From: Flagellimonas zhangzhouensis | GTDB lineage: Bacteria > Bacteroidota > Bacteroidia > Flavobacteriales > Flavobacteriaceae | Direction: 5' to 3' | Assembly: GCF_900102925.1 (NCBI RefSeq) | Contig: NZ_FNKI01000006.1 | Span: forward strand, 1-64,000 | DNA: 64,000 bases | Shown here: positions 53,960 through 63,696 of the stretch, one piece after another | Layout of the letters: each line of letters starts with the position of its first letter | How positions within the stretch are numbered: the first letter of the stretch is position 1 | The notes under the pieces: model-generated | What the model saw: only the letters and a program-made list of their open reading frames with translations | Told to the model about the DNA's origin: nothing | Databases searched by the model: none | Position numbers and translations under genes: made by a program

Positions 53960-54152
53960 TTTTAAAGCTTCTGATCAACCGATAAATTTTGATGTAGGTG
54001 ATTTCTTCAAACTTGACAAATGTCAAACATTGCAAATTGATGTAAAAACCACATTTTTTACTTCTTTCACAACATTAACTCTCCAATACATCGGGATAAT
54101 TTTACATTGGTCTCATAATTAACGGCATACAATTTCATAATACCCCCGAAAT

Positions 54153-55973
54153 TTGAAAGCAGTCGAGAACATAGACCAAAATTATTTAATCAAACAGCTC
54201 CCCACCCCTACCGCATTTGTTGGTAAAAATGGAGTTGTGATGGATGCATCCGACTCCTGGTTGGAGATTTTTGGTTTAGTACCGACAAAGAAAAAGCGCA
54301 AGCTTAAAATTCTTGATTTTTTTCCAGAAGCTAAAGACTTTCAAAACAACAACGCCTTTTCCCTCAAACACAAGAATATTATAAATGACAACATTAGTCA
54401 TTTTGAAAGTTCCTTTACCCCGTGGTTTGATGACAATGAGAATGTTTTGGGTTCCATTATTCAAACAAAGGATATTACATCCGAAGTAGAGAAGGAATTG
54501 GAGATTGAACGCCTTAAGAATATTCTTAAATACAAATCTGAAGCAGCCAAAATTGGATGGTGGGAATATGATGTCTTAAATGAAGAAATATTTTGGTGCG
54601 ACGAAACTAAAAGAATACATAAAGCCCCCGATTCTTACCGACCCGATATAAATGAAGCCATAAACTTTTACAAGTCAGGCTTTAGTCAAAATAGAATTTC
54701 CATGCTCTTCCACAATGCGATGACCAAAGGCGATTCGTATGAAGTTGATTTGATCATCCTTACTTTTAAAGGAGAAGAGCGATGGGTACGTGCTACTGGA
54801 AAACCCATTTTAAAAAATGGTAAGGTGGTAAAACTCTTTGGAACCTTAAAGGACATTCATGAACAAGTGATGGCCGAAACCAAAATCAAGGAAAACCAAC
54901 AGTTGCTCACCACTTTAATCGATAGCTTACCCTTGAACGTCTATGTCAAGGATTTGGAATCCAAAAAAGTTTTGGTCAACAAGGCAGAATGCGATTATCT
55001 AGGTAAAAGCGCTGCAGAAATTTTGGGCAAATCGGATTTTGACCTTTATGATGAAAAGATGGCGCAAATTTCACGTGAGGAAGACTTACTGGTAATGAAA
55101 CACCTTAAACCCATTTTGGGGAAGGAGACCGAAAGTGCCAAGAAAGATGGAAAAACCACCTATTTCCTAACCTCAAAAATTCCACGTTTTGACCTTGACG
55201 GCCGCGTAAATGGCCTTATTGGAATTAGCATGGATATTTCGGCCATTAAAAAGAAAGAAGAACAGCTTCAAAATTTGATCAGTATTACCACTATTCAAAA
55301 CAAGAAGCTAGTAAACTTCGCACATATTGTCTCCCATAACCTTAGATCACATTCAGCCAACTTCTCCATGCTTTTGGAGTTTTTGAACTATGAAGAAAAT
55401 CAGGAGGAAAGAGGAAAAATATTAAAAATGTTAAACCACGCGTCGGACAATTTGTTGGAGACCCTTGAAAACCTAAATCAAGTAGTAGATGTCAACACCA
55501 AAACGCCGCAGTTAAAAAAACAACTTAACCTACACGATAGCATTGTTAAGGCACAACAGAACATTGTTGCATTTAGCGAGAAAAACAAGGCACGGATCAT
55601 AAACAACATCCCAAAACAAATAACTGTTTCGTCTGTGCCTGCCTATTTGGACAGTATTATTCTTAACCTGATTACCAATGCGATCAAATACAAAAAACCC
55701 GACTTGGACCCTGTGATCACCATAGATGCATTTCTCGAAAACAATCAAGTGTGTTTACGCGTATCCGACAATGGACTTGGTATTGACCTAGAAAAGAATG
55801 GGGATAAAGTGTTTGGCATGTACAAAACTTTCCATCAGCGAGAAGATGCCAAAGGTTTTGGCCTGTATTTGGTACGAAATCAAATTGAGGCCATGGGCGG
55901 AACCATAACCATAGAAAGTGAAGTTGATAAAGGCTCGTCCTTTAATGTGTATTTTAATGAAGAAAATGAATAG
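54153..55973 (+). CDS. PAS-domain sensor histidine kinase (TTG start)
   Basis: A 606-residue soluble kinase. The only start that keeps the first PAS domain is the TTG at 54153; a stop lies 15 bases upstream and the next ATG is codon 30. Three PAS/PAC domains occupy about 10-110, 125-245 and 250-370. They are followed by a dimerisation helix with phospho-acceptor His395 in HIVSHNLRSHSANF and a HATPase domain with NLITNAIKYKKP, VSDNGLGIDL and GFGLYLVRNQIEAMGGTI. There is no membrane segment. It overlaps the response regulator gene by 17 bases, so the two form a pair. Confidence 0.9.
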   Translation: MKAVENIDQNYLIKQLPTPTAFVGKNGVVMDASDSWLEIFGLVPTKKKRKLKILDFFPEAKDFQNNNAFSLKHKNIINDNISHFESSFTPWFDDNENVLGSIIQTKDITSEVEKELEIERLKNILKYKSEAAKIGWWEYDVLNEEIFWCDETKRIHKAPDSYRPDINEAINFYKSGFSQNRISMLFHNAMTKGDSYEVDLIILTFKGEERWVRATGKPILKNGKVVKLFGTLKDIHEQVMAETKIKENQQLLTTLIDSLPLNVYVKDLESKKVLVNKAECDYLGKSAAEILGKSDFDLYDEKMAQISREEDLLVMKHLKPILGKETESAKKDGKTTYFLTSKIPRFDLDGRVNGLIGISMDISAIKKKEEQLQNLISITTIQNKKLVNFAHIVSHNLRSHSANFSMLLEFLNYEENQEERGKILKMLNHASDNLLETLENLNQVVDVNTKTPQLKKQLNLHDSIVKAQQNIVAFSEKNKARIINNIPKQITVSSVPAYLDSIILNLITNAIKYKKPDLDPVITIDAFLENNQVCLRVSDNGLGIDLEKNGDKVFGMYKTFHQREDAKGFGLYLVRNQIEAMGGTITIESEVDKGSSFNVYFNEENE

Positions 55974-56367
55974 TATTTTTATTGTAGACGATGATCCGAT
56001 CACGGTATTCGGAATCAAAAAAATGTTGAAACCTGTTGCTGGTTGTGCCGATATCCAAATTTTTCAAAACGGCAAGGAGGCATTGAACGAAATACAAGAA
56101 CGAGTTGGAGGTAGTTTATTGCCCGAAGTGATTTTTTTGGATATTAATATGCCCATTTTGGATGGATGGGGCTTTTTGGAAGAATTAATCTCCATGAACA
56201 TTCAACAACCTATTACTATAAATGTGATAACATCCTCCATTGATCCGTTGGATTTGGAGAAATGGTATTATTACAAAGCCCGTTGCCCACATACTCTAAA
56301 TTTTAAGAACAAGCCCATTTTTAAGATAGAATTGGCTGACCTTGGGTACATTAATGTGGCTTCATAA
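55957..56367 (+). CDS. Response regulator receiver protein
   Basis: 136 residues from the ATG at 55957, or 133 from 55966; both lie inside the 3' end of the kinase gene. It is a single receiver domain: FIVDDDPITVFGIKKML (acidic pocket 11-13), IFLDINMPILDGWGFLE with phospho-Asp62, TSS and a late Lys. There is no output domain, so it probably acts by protein contact or phosphotransfer. It is translationally coupled to the kinase. Confidence 0.92.
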   Translation: MKKMNSIFIVDDDPITVFGIKKMLKPVAGCADIQIFQNGKEALNEIQERVGGSLLPEVIFLDINMPILDGWGFLEELISMNIQQPITINVITSSIDPLDLEKWYYYKARCPHTLNFKNKPIFKIELADLGYINVAS

Positions 56368-56380
56368 ACATATTATATTG

Positions 56381-56388
56381 TATTTTTG
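56381..56388 (+). promoter_or_regulatory. Candidate -7 box of the M14 peptidase gene
   Basis: TATTTTTG fits TAnnTTTG. It includes a TTG (56386) that would otherwise look like a start codon, and so supports a later start at 56437. Confidence 0.45.
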
Positions 56389-56436
56389 GTTTGCAAGAAA
56401 AACATTATTGTGCCAACCAAAGTTCCCTTAGTTAAT

Positions 56437-58212
56437 TTGAAGTATTTAGTTTTTTTAACCTCACTAGCCCTATTTTTTATCTCCTGTGAAAATAAAACGC
56501 AGGATGAAAAACCATCATATCAAACCTTTTTTGAGGCCTCGGAAGGAATGGAAACTCCTACCTACCAAGCAACCATTGATTACTACATAACCCTTGCAAG
56601 GGATTTTCCAGAAATCAACATTCATACCATTGGCAAAACCGATAGCGGTTATCCGTTGCACATGGTCACCTACAATCCTGATGGGGATTTTAATTATGAA
56701 AATATCCGAAAGGAAAAAACCATCATACTCATCAATAATGGAATTCATCCAGGGGAAAGTGATGGAATAGATGCCACCATGATGCTCTATCGTGATTTGG
56801 CCACAGAAAAAATCAAAGCACCTGAAAAAACGGTTCTTGTAACCATTCCTATTTACAATGTGGGTGGTTCCCTCAATCGAAATTCAGCTACTAGGGCCAA
56901 CCAAAATGGACCTGAAGAATATGGTTTTAGAGGAAATGCCCTGAATTATGATCTAAATCGGGATTTCATTAAAATGGATACGCAGAACGCAAAAACGTTT
57001 GCACAGATATTTCATACGGTTAAGCCCGATGTATTTATCGACAACCATGTAAGCAACGGTGCCGATTACCAATATGTGCTAACACACCTGTTCACCCAAC
57101 ACAATAAATTGGGAGGAGAAATGGGAGCCTATCTGCATGACAGTTTTATGCCCGACATTGTAGGGGCGTTGGCCAACAAAGAATGGGACATCACTCCTTA
57201 TGTAAACGTATTCAATATGCCGCCAGAGCAAGGGTTTAGTCAATTTATGGACCACCCAAGATACTCCACAGGTTACACTACACTTTGGAGCACATTAGGC
57301 TTAATGGTGGAAACCCATATGCTAAAACCGTACAAGCAAAGGGTTGAAGGTACCTATACACTAATGGAAAGCCTGATTGAGGTAACAGAAAAAGAGCACG
57401 ATAACATAAAGAAGCTCAGAAAAGAAACCTTGGAGAACAATTTGGAGCTCTCCGAATACTACTTCAATTATGAGGTGGATACCACCCAAAGTAGCGCCCT
57501 AAACTTTAAAGGTTTTGAAGCTGAAATCATGACAAGTGAGGTCACTGGATTGCCCAGATTAAAATACAACAGGGAAAAGCCCTTCACCAAAGAAACGATT
57601 TACCAAGATTATTTTATTCCAAAAGATACTATCAGTGTTCCTGATGCTTACATTGTTAAACAAAGTTGGCTACGCGTAATTGACCGCTTAACGACCAATA
57701 AAATCCAATTTTTTAAATTGGAAAAGGATACCACATTAACCGTGGAAGCCTATAGTATTGTGGATTACGATACGAGGAACAATCCGTACGAAGGACACTA
57801 TTTGCATTCCGACACAAAGGTTTCAAAAAGCAACAAGCAAATCCATTTTAGGGCTGGAGACATTGTAATTCCAACAAAACAACCAGGTATTCGATACCTT
57901 TTGGAGACTTTGGAACCTCAAGGTGTGGATTCCTTTTTCAACTGGAACTTTTTTGATACCATGCTGCAGCGCAAGGAAGGTTTTTCACCCTATGTTTTTG
58001 AAGACATCGCACTGGATATGTTGCAAAAAGATTCAACTTTACTACAAAATTTTGAAGCCCAAAAGGAACTGGACCTCAATTTTGCCAATAACTGGTATGC
58101 GCAATTGAATTGGATTTTTGAGCGCTCGGAGCATTTGGAAGAAGCTTACCTATCCTACCCTATTTATAGAATCTCTAAGGATAGCGACGCTTCAGGAATT
58201 CTTAATCGCTAA
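56437..58212 (+). CDS. M14 family zinc carboxypeptidase, lipoprotein
   Basis: 591 residues if started at TTG 56437 (MKYLVFLTSLALFFISC, a perfect lipobox with Cys17). The frame has no ATG upstream; GTG 56410 is an alternative. Zinc ligands are His104 and Glu107 in NNGIHPGESDG and the His in FIDNHVSNGADYQY, with catalytic Glu in LMVETHMLKPY. It has a large C-terminal region of about 250 residues without a recognised domain. It is probably exposed on the outer membrane or in the periplasm for peptide degradation. Its TAA overlaps the stop of the NUDIX gene on the other strand. Confidence 0.88.
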   Translation: MKYLVFLTSLALFFISCENKTQDEKPSYQTFFEASEGMETPTYQATIDYYITLARDFPEINIHTIGKTDSGYPLHMVTYNPDGDFNYENIRKEKTIILINNGIHPGESDGIDATMMLYRDLATEKIKAPEKTVLVTIPIYNVGGSLNRNSATRANQNGPEEYGFRGNALNYDLNRDFIKMDTQNAKTFAQIFHTVKPDVFIDNHVSNGADYQYVLTHLFTQHNKLGGEMGAYLHDSFMPDIVGALANKEWDITPYVNVFNMPPEQGFSQFMDHPRYSTGYTTLWSTLGLMVETHMLKPYKQRVEGTYTLMESLIEVTEKEHDNIKKLRKETLENNLELSEYYFNYEVDTTQSSALNFKGFEAEIMTSEVTGLPRLKYNREKPFTKETIYQDYFIPKDTISVPDAYIVKQSWLRVIDRLTTNKIQFFKLEKDTTLTVEAYSIVDYDTRNNPYEGHYLHSDTKVSKSNKQIHFRAGDIVIPTKQPGIRYLLETLEPQGVDSFFNWNFFDTMLQRKEGFSPYVFEDIALDMLQKDSTLLQNFEAQKELDLNFANNWYAQLNWIFERSEHLEEAYLSYPIYRISKDSDASGILNR

Positions 58213-58802
58213 GGCCAATCTTCGAATAGAATTTTAATGTTGTGGTATGACTTTTTAAGTGCCTTTTTGGTTTTTCTACGTCCTTTCCACTTTACTTTTT
58301 TAATTCCTTCAGATTTTTCAGCAATCAACTTTCCCGTATATTCCGTGGTCATTACAAACCAATGGGTCTCTTTTAATCGAAACTCTCCGTTTCTTTTAAA
58401 AATATGATAAGTGGTTTTTAAAAAACGTTCAATTTTCAGGTTTTTAACCCCTGTTTCTTCTTCCACCTCACGAATAGCGGCATTTTCAATGGACTCGCCT
58501 TTATCCACTTTACCTTTGGGCAAATCCCATTTATTGTTACGATAGATAAAAAGCACTTTGCCCTTTTTATTTATAACAAAGCCACCGCCAGCTACAACCA
58601 CAGGAATCTTATGCTTGAAAAGACTCAAGGTTTTATCTTCGTCGGGATGATAAAAATAAGCCTCCTTTATTTTCTTCTTGGACAAAAGGGAGATAGCTTC
58701 CATTATGCTGTCACCTTCCAAAGAAAACAAGTTTCCATTAGCATCCTTTGGACGTTTGTTCGTCAAAATCATTGGAGACTCATTCACAAAAACTTCATAC
58801 AT
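58209..58802 (-). CDS. NUDIX hydrolase
   Basis: 197 residues from the ATG at 58802 (MYEVFVNESPMILTNKRP); an earlier start at 58835 would lie within pyrE. The Nudix box is GKVDKGESIENAAIREVEEETGV (97-119). The N-terminal 65 residues form an extra domain with no obvious match. It hydrolyses nucleoside-diphosphate-linked substrates; the specific substrate is unknown. It is divergent from pyrE with only 7 bases between the start codons, and convergent with the M14 gene with overlapping stops. Confidence 0.88.
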   Translation of the reverse strand: MYEVFVNESPMILTNKRPKDANGNLFSLEGDSIMEAISLLSKKKIKEAYFYHPDEDKTLSLFKHKIPVVVAGGGFVINKKGKVLFIYRNNKWDLPKGKVDKGESIENAAIREVEEETGVKNLKIERFLKTTYHIFKRNGEFRLKETHWFVMTTEYTGKLIAEKSEGIKKVKWKGRRKTKKALKKSYHNIKILFEDWP

Positions 58803-58805
58803 TTG
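58772..58805 (+). promoter_or_regulatory. Promoter of pyrE overlapping the NUDIX start
   Basis: TTG (58772-58774), a 23-base spacer and TACATTTG (58798-58805) fit the Bacteroidota consensus. The -7 box contains the NUDIX start codon on the other strand and ends 4 bases before the pyrE ATG, predicting a leaderless pyrE mRNA. Confidence 0.55.
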
Positions 58806-58809
58806 CGCA

Positions 58810-59451
58810 ATGGTTTTAGATAAAGAAATTGCCAAAAAAACAGCTGAGCTGCTTTTACAAATTAATGCAATAAAGTTGGAACCCGAAAATCCTTTTACAT
58901 GGGCTTCGGGATGGAAATCTCCAATCTATTGTGACAACAGAATTATGCTGTCTTACCCAGAAATTCGAAATTTTGTTCGGGAAGAGATGGCCAAACAAGT
59001 CGAAAGCCTTTATGGCAAGCCCGATGTGATTGCGGGTGTGGCCACTGGTGCCATTGGTATTGGTATATTGGTAGCTGAAGCATTAGGTCTTCCTTTTGTA
59101 TATGTGAGACCTGAACCTAAATCGCACGGTAGACAAAATCAGATTGAAGGGTATTTTGAACCTGGACAAAGTGTGGTGGTGATTGAAGATTTGATCAGCA
59201 CAGGAAAAAGTAGCCTTAATGCCGTTAGAGCTTTAAAAGATCAGCAAGCCAATATAAAAGGAATGCTTGCTATTTTCACTTACGGCTTTCCTGTTTCCAC
59301 AACCAATTTTGAAGCTGAGGACATTGAACTACATACCCTTTCAGATTACGAACATTTGATTGAGCAAGCTTCCGAAACCCATTACATTAAAGAATCCCAA
59401 TTAAAAACCTTGTTGGAATGGCGCTCCAATCCACAAGAATGGAAAAAATAA
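58810..59451 (+). CDS. pyrE: Orotate phosphoribosyltransferase
   Basis: 213 residues from MVLDKEIAKKTAELLL; an in-frame ATG at 58678 lies inside the NUDIX gene and was rejected. FTWASGWKSPIYCDNR, GVATGAIGIGILVAEALG, YVRPEPKSHGRQNQIEG and the PRPP loop VVVIEDLISTGKSS are all present. It makes OMP in pyrimidine synthesis. The SRPBCC gene follows by 10 bases. Confidence 0.96.
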   Translation: MVLDKEIAKKTAELLLQINAIKLEPENPFTWASGWKSPIYCDNRIMLSYPEIRNFVREEMAKQVESLYGKPDVIAGVATGAIGIGILVAEALGLPFVYVRPEPKSHGRQNQIEGYFEPGQSVVVIEDLISTGKSSLNAVRALKDQQANIKGMLAIFTYGFPVSTTNFEAEDIELHTLSDYEHLIEQASETHYIKESQLKTLLEWRSNPQEWKK

Positions 59452-59461
59452 CAAACGCATC

Positions 59462-59860
59462 ATGCACATAGAAGCAACTAAAAAACAAGTCGCCAAAAGC
59501 GATAAAGAAGTTTTTGAATTTTTGACCGACATCAAAAACTTTGAAACCTTAATGCCCGATAACATTGACAAATTTGAAGTGCTGGATGAGAACACTTTTA
59601 AGTTTGCCCTAAAGGGAATGCCAGAAATTGTGTTGCGTTTAAAAGAGCAAAATCCGAACGACAAAGTAGTTTTGGGTGCAGCCAGTGATAAACTACCTTT
59701 TACACTAACCGCAAACATTACTTCATTGGGTGAAAATGAAAGTGAAGTAGCATTGAGTTTTGAAGGGCAATTCAATGCCATGATGGCCATGATGATCAAA
59801 TCTCCGATTACCAATTTTATGGAAACTTTGTCCACTAACATGGACAAAATAGGTCAGTAG
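59462..59860 (+). CDS. SRPBCC (START-like) domain protein
   Basis: 132 residues: MHIEATKKQVAKSDKEVFEFLTDIKNFETLMPDNIDKFEV, typical of a helix-grip ligand-binding fold, ending FEGQFNAMMAMMIKSPITNFMETLSTNMDKIGQ. The family binds hydrophobic ligands or lipids. It is co-transcribed with pyrE, and its end overlaps the end of birA on the other strand by 7 bases. The ligand is unknown. Confidence 0.85.
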   Translation: MHIEATKKQVAKSDKEVFEFLTDIKNFETLMPDNIDKFEVLDENTFKFALKGMPEIVLRLKEQNPNDKVVLGAASDKLPFTLTANITSLGENESEVALSFEGQFNAMMAMMIKSPITNFMETLSTNMDKIGQ

Positions 59861-60597
59861 AGCAAGGTAACTTCCTTTAGATCGAATTCTTTTAAAATAT
59901 GGTCCTCTAATTCGAGTACCAACTTTCCTGTTGAAGTCACTTTTCGGATAAATCCTGGAAACATTTCTCCGTTTTCATCCTTAAATGTTGAAGGCTTGTC
60001 TTTTCGGAACAATATGTTCTCGTAGGCTGGCAACAACTGCTTCACGGTTTTACCTTCCATATTTTCCGTGTAAAACTTTATCCGCCCGATAATCATATTC
60101 AAAAGCTCATCCAAATCATATATTTGACCCGTAATGGATGAAAGCGATGATGCTTTGTCCAAATTTTCAAATTGGGTTTGGTTCACATTCAATCCAATTC
60201 CGATAATGGATTGATCCACTTGATTCCCTTTTAACATATTTTCAATCAAAATGCCACATATTTTGGTGACACCTGACATAATGTCGTTGGGCCATTTCAC
60301 CTTTACATTTGGAATATTTAAGCTTGTCAGCACATCATAAAGTGCCATGGATACGCTAATATTCAATATAAATTGTTGGTCGGCCCTAAATGCATCAAAC
60401 TTTTTTAAAATACTGAATGTTAGATTTTTACCGCCTTCAGATAGCCAAACCGTTCCTATTTGCCCCCTACCCTTCAGTTGTTTTTTTGCCACAACAACGG
60501 AATAATCAGGCAGGTTTTCCGACTTATTTAAAGCCCGCAAATACAGATTTGTAGAGTCCGTGGCATCAAGTTTGATTATTCGAGATAGTTCGCCCAA
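59854..60597 (-). CDS. birA: Biotin--[acetyl-CoA-carboxylase] ligase
   Basis: A 247-residue protein with only the catalytic and C-terminal domains and no N-terminal repressor helix-turn-helix. DATDSTNLYLRAL, VVAKKQLKGRGQIGTVWLSEGGKNL (biotinyl-AMP loop, G-R-G-Q), VKVKWPNDIM and GILIENMLKG are visible. It attaches biotin to carrier proteins. It is a stand-alone gene, divergent from rsfS. Confidence 0.94.
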   Translation of the reverse strand: MGELSRIIKLDATDSTNLYLRALNKSENLPDYSVVVAKKQLKGRGQIGTVWLSEGGKNLTFSILKKFDAFRADQQFILNISVSMALYDVLTSLNIPNVKVKWPNDIMSGVTKICGILIENMLKGNQVDQSIIGIGLNVNQTQFENLDKASSLSSITGQIYDLDELLNMIIGRIKFYTENMEGKTVKQLLPAYENILFRKDKPSTFKDENGEMFPGFIRKVTSTGKLVLELEDHILKEFDLKEVTLLY

Positions 60598-60652
60598 AGT
60601 GGTAAGCCTTATTGATTTGTTAAAAACTAAGGCTAAGAAAACAAAAAAAATA

Positions 60653-60660
60653 TAACTTTG
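60653..60660 (+). promoter_or_regulatory. Candidate -7 box of the rsfS-ftsH operon
   Basis: TAACTTTG fits TAnnTTTG, 19 bases before the rsfS ATG. The nearest TTTG (60616-60619) is too far away to be a regular -33 box. Confidence 0.45.
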
Positions 60661-60679
60661 TAGAAACTAAAATTTTTGA

Positions 60680-61057
60680 ATGCAGAAAACGAAAGCTAGC
60701 GCAGATGAATTGATTGCCTTGATTTTAGAAGGGATAGAGGAAGTTAAAGGAGTTGATATAAATCTATTGGACCTTAGGGAAATCGAAAATACTGTGTGCG
60801 ACTACTTTATTATCTGCAACGGTACTTCCAATACGCATGTAAACGCAATTGTATCCTCCATCCAAAAAACCGTTAGTAAAGCAATTCACGATAAACCTTG
60901 GCATATAGAAGGTTCAGAGAATGCTGAATGGGTTTTAATGGATTATGTAAATGTTGTGGTCCATGTATTTCAAAAACATGTTAGGGAATTCTACGACATC
61001 GAAGGTCTTTGGGGAGATGCCAAAGTAACCATGGTGGAAAGCAGCTACAATTCATAA
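60680..61057 (+). CDS. rsfS: Ribosome silencing factor RsfS
   Basis: 125 residues: DELIALILEGIEEVKGVDINLLDLREIENTVCDYFIICNGTSNTHVNAI, HDKPWHIEGSENAEWVLMDYVNVVVHVFQKHVREFYDIEGLWGDA. This is the RsfS/YbeB/Iojap core. It binds L14 and blocks subunit joining when nutrients are short. It starts the rsfS-ftsH-LUD-cdsA operon. Confidence 0.95.
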   Translation: MQKTKASADELIALILEGIEEVKGVDINLLDLREIENTVCDYFIICNGTSNTHVNAIVSSIQKTVSKAIHDKPWHIEGSENAEWVLMDYVNVVVHVFQKHVREFYDIEGLWGDAKVTMVESSYNS

Positions 61058-61063
61058 AAAATA

Positions 61064-63019
61064 ATGGCAAAAGAGAACAATACAAATAATACCCCTAAAA
61101 AACCACGTTTTAGCTCGTGGTGGATATATGGTGTGGTTATCGCTTTAATCATTGGTTTCCAATTTTTTGGTGGAAGCAGTTTTTCAAGCACTGAAAAGAC
61201 GACTACATCCGAATTGCAAGAATTTTTGCGCAATGGAGATATATCCAAAATTGTTATCATCACAAATACACGACAGGCAAAAGTTTATCTTACAGAAGAA
61301 GCCTTAAACAAGGATGTGCACAAAGGAGTGGCTCAAAAACCATTGCTGCCATCTACCAGTTTAGTGCCTCAATATGTGTTGGATTACGGGGATTTACAGA
61401 TTTTTCAGAACGAAATCACCGAAATAAAAAAGGAAAATAACCTAGATACCATTGTAGAATTCGACACCGAATCCAATGTAATAGGCGAAATCTTCCTAAC
61501 CCTACTACCTTTTGCCCTTATTATAGGTATTTGGATCTACTTGATGCGAAGAATGTCAGGTGGTGCAGGCGGTGGTGCTGGTGGACAAATTTTCAATATT
61601 GGAAAGTCCAAGGCTAAATTGTTCGATGAAAAAACAGATACAAGAACCTCTTTCAAGGATGTTGCTGGATTGGAAGGTGCCAAAGAAGAAGTTCAAGAAA
61701 TTGTGGAGTTCTTAAAGAACCCCGATAAATACACCTCTCTTGGTGGTAAAATTCCAAAAGGAGCCCTTTTGGTTGGCCCTCCAGGTACAGGTAAAACCCT
61801 TTTGGCAAAAGCCGTTGCAGGCGAAGCTAAAGTGCCTTTCTTTTCACTTTCAGGTTCCGATTTTGTGGAAATGTTCGTGGGTGTAGGTGCATCTAGGGTA
61901 CGTGATTTGTTCAAACAAGCAAAAGATAAATCCCCAGCCATCATTTTTATCGATGAAATTGATGCCATTGGTAGAGCTAGGGGCAAAAATAACTTTACAG
62001 GTTCCAATGATGAACGCGAGAACACATTGAATCAATTGTTGACCGAAATGGATGGTTTTGGAACCAATACCAACGTTATTGTATTGGCCGCCACCAACCG
62101 TGCCGATGTATTGGACAAGGCCTTAATGCGTGCAGGTCGTTTTGACAGGCAGATTTATGTAGATCTTCCTGACTTAAATGAAAGAAAGGAAATCTTTGAA
62201 GTTCACCTTCGTCCGATCAAAACCGCAGAAACTTTGGATTTGGACTTTTTGGCCAAGCAAACGCCAGGTTTCTCTGGTGCAGATATCGCCAATGTGTGTA
62301 ACGAAGCTGCCCTTATCGCTGCTCGTAAAGAGAAGAAAGCGGTGACAAAGCAAGATTTCTTGGATGCGGTAGATAGAATTGTTGGTGGTCTTGAAAAGAA
62401 AAACAAAATCATCACTCCAGAAGAAAAGAAAACCATTGCTTTCCACGAAGCTGGTCATGCCACGGTAAGCTGGATGTTGGAACACGCTGCTCCACTAGTA
62501 AAAGTTACTATTGTTCCCCGTGGACAATCTTTGGGTGCAGCATGGTACTTACCTGAAGAACGCTTGATTGTTCGTCCTGAGCAAATGATGGACGAAATGT
62601 GTGCCACCATGGGAGGTAGAGCCGCGGAAAAAGTAATTTTCAATAAAATATCCACTGGTGCTTTAAGCGATTTGGAAAAAGTGACCAAACAAGCTAGAGC
62701 CATGGTTACCATTTATGGTCTTAACGATGAGTTGGGCAACATCACCTACTACGACTCCTCTGGCCAGAATGAATACGGGTTTACCAAACCATATAGTGAG
62801 GAAACGGCACAAAAGATTGACCAAGAAATATCCAAAATAATTGAAAAGCAATATCAGCGAGCCATTAAATTGTTGGATGAGAACAGAGACAAGCTCACAG
62901 AATTAGCTGAAAGACTTTTGGATAAAGAAGTTATCTTTAAAGACGATTTGGAAAAGATTTTTGGAAGAAGACCTTTTGAAAAAGAGGAAGAGGAGCTGGA
63001 ACCAGAACCAGCTAAGTAA
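61064..63019 (+). CDS. ftsH: ATP-dependent zinc metalloprotease FtsH
   Basis: A 651-residue inner-membrane AAA protease with two transmembrane helices (about 18-36 and 144-162). The AAA domain has Walker A GPPGTGKT (about 237-244), Walker [12 protein letters not shown] (about 290-300) and arginine-finger region [15 protein letters not shown]. The M41 protease site is AFHEAGHAT (about 458-466). It degrades membrane and short-lived proteins. It starts 6 bases after rsfS. The C-terminal tail is acidic. Confidence 0.97.
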   Translation: MAKENNTNNTPKKPRFSSWWIYGVVIALIIGFQFFGGSSFSSTEKTTTSELQEFLRNGDISKIVIITNTRQAKVYLTEEALNKDVHKGVAQKPLLPSTSLVPQYVLDYGDLQIFQNEITEIKKENNLDTIVEFDTESNVIGEIFLTLLPFALIIGIWIYLMRRMSGGAGGGAGGQIFNIGKSKAKLFDEKTDTRTSFKDVAGLEGAKEEVQEIVEFLKNPDKYTSLGGKIPKGALLVGPPGTGKTLLAKAVAGEAKVPFFSLSGSDFVEMFVGVGASRVRDLFKQAKDKSPAIIFIDEIDAIGRARGKNNFTGSNDERENTLNQLLTEMDGFGTNTNVIVLAATNRADVLDKALMRAGRFDRQIYVDLPDLNERKEIFEVHLRPIKTAETLDLDFLAKQTPGFSGADIANVCNEAALIAARKEKKAVTKQDFLDAVDRIVGGLEKKNKIITPEEKKTIAFHEAGHATVSWMLEHAAPLVKVTIVPRGQSLGAAWYLPEERLIVRPEQMMDEMCATMGGRAAEKVIFNKISTGALSDLEKVTKQARAMVTIYGLNDELGNITYYDSSGQNEYGFTKPYSEETAQKIDQEISKIIEKQYQRAIKLLDENRDKLTELAERLLDKEVIFKDDLEKIFGRRPFEKEEEELEPEPAK

Positions 63020-63083
63020 TTGTAAAGTCGAACCAAAATCAATTCGTAATTTTATTGAGTAAAAAATAGAACAGACACCATAA

Positions 63084-63692
63084 ATGGGAGTTTTTAAAAA
63101 ACTTTTTGGAGGAGGAAAAAAGGTTTCCAAGGAAACCGCGGAAACCCGTGGCGACCATATGCCCGACCTAAAAATCCCCGTAGATGAAAAGTTTACTATT
63201 TATTTCAAGAAAAATGGTGGAAAGTTTATTTACTGCGAAGACTTCTCAGAAGTTTCCGAAGCACTGAAAAGTATTATTTCAGAAAACGACTGGCAAAACC
63301 AACTGCTCTATTCTTTAGATCCTCGGTTAGAGACACGTTTTGCATCGGAAAACCTAAAATTCACGGATAATCGGGGTGAAAGCAATATCTTTTTTACCAC
63401 TTGTGAGCATTTAGTGGCGCACAATGGTTCCATTTTGGTTTGTTCCAATCAGATCAAGGAAAAGAAATTGAACGAACTCCCCTCCAACCTCATTGTTTTT
63501 GCTACAACCAGTCAATTGGTCGACTCCATTAGCGAAGCATTAAAAACCATCAAAGAACGCTATCAGAAAAATATTCCCAACAATATTACCACGTTGAAGC
63601 ACTTTCAACCTACGCCAGAAAACAAAGACGATTTTCTTTCTTATGGCAGCGCATCAAAAAATGTATATCTTTTACTATTAGAAGATTTCTAA
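63084..63692 (+). CDS. LUD domain protein (LutC-like)
   Basis: 202 residues: MGVFKKLFGGGKKVSKETAETRGDH, then TYRKNGGKFIYCEDFSEV-like FKKNGGKFIYCEDFSE, FTTCEHLVAHNGSILVCSNQIKEKKLNELPSNLIVFATTSQLVDSI. This fits the LUD family found in lactate-utilisation proteins, but no lutAB is present here. The flavobacterial form sits between ftsH and cdsA; the function is unknown. Confidence 0.8.
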   Translation: MGVFKKLFGGGKKVSKETAETRGDHMPDLKIPVDEKFTIYFKKNGGKFIYCEDFSEVSEALKSIISENDWQNQLLYSLDPRLETRFASENLKFTDNRGESNIFFTTCEHLVAHNGSILVCSNQIKEKKLNELPSNLIVFATTSQLVDSISEALKTIKERYQKNIPNNITTLKHFQPTPENKDDFLSYGSASKNVYLLLLEDF

Positions 63693-63696
63693 ATAC

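Noticed and set aside
58678..58809. 44-residue N-terminal extension of PyrE
   Set aside because: It is read from within the NUDIX gene on the other strand; family length and the promoter at 58798 support 58810.
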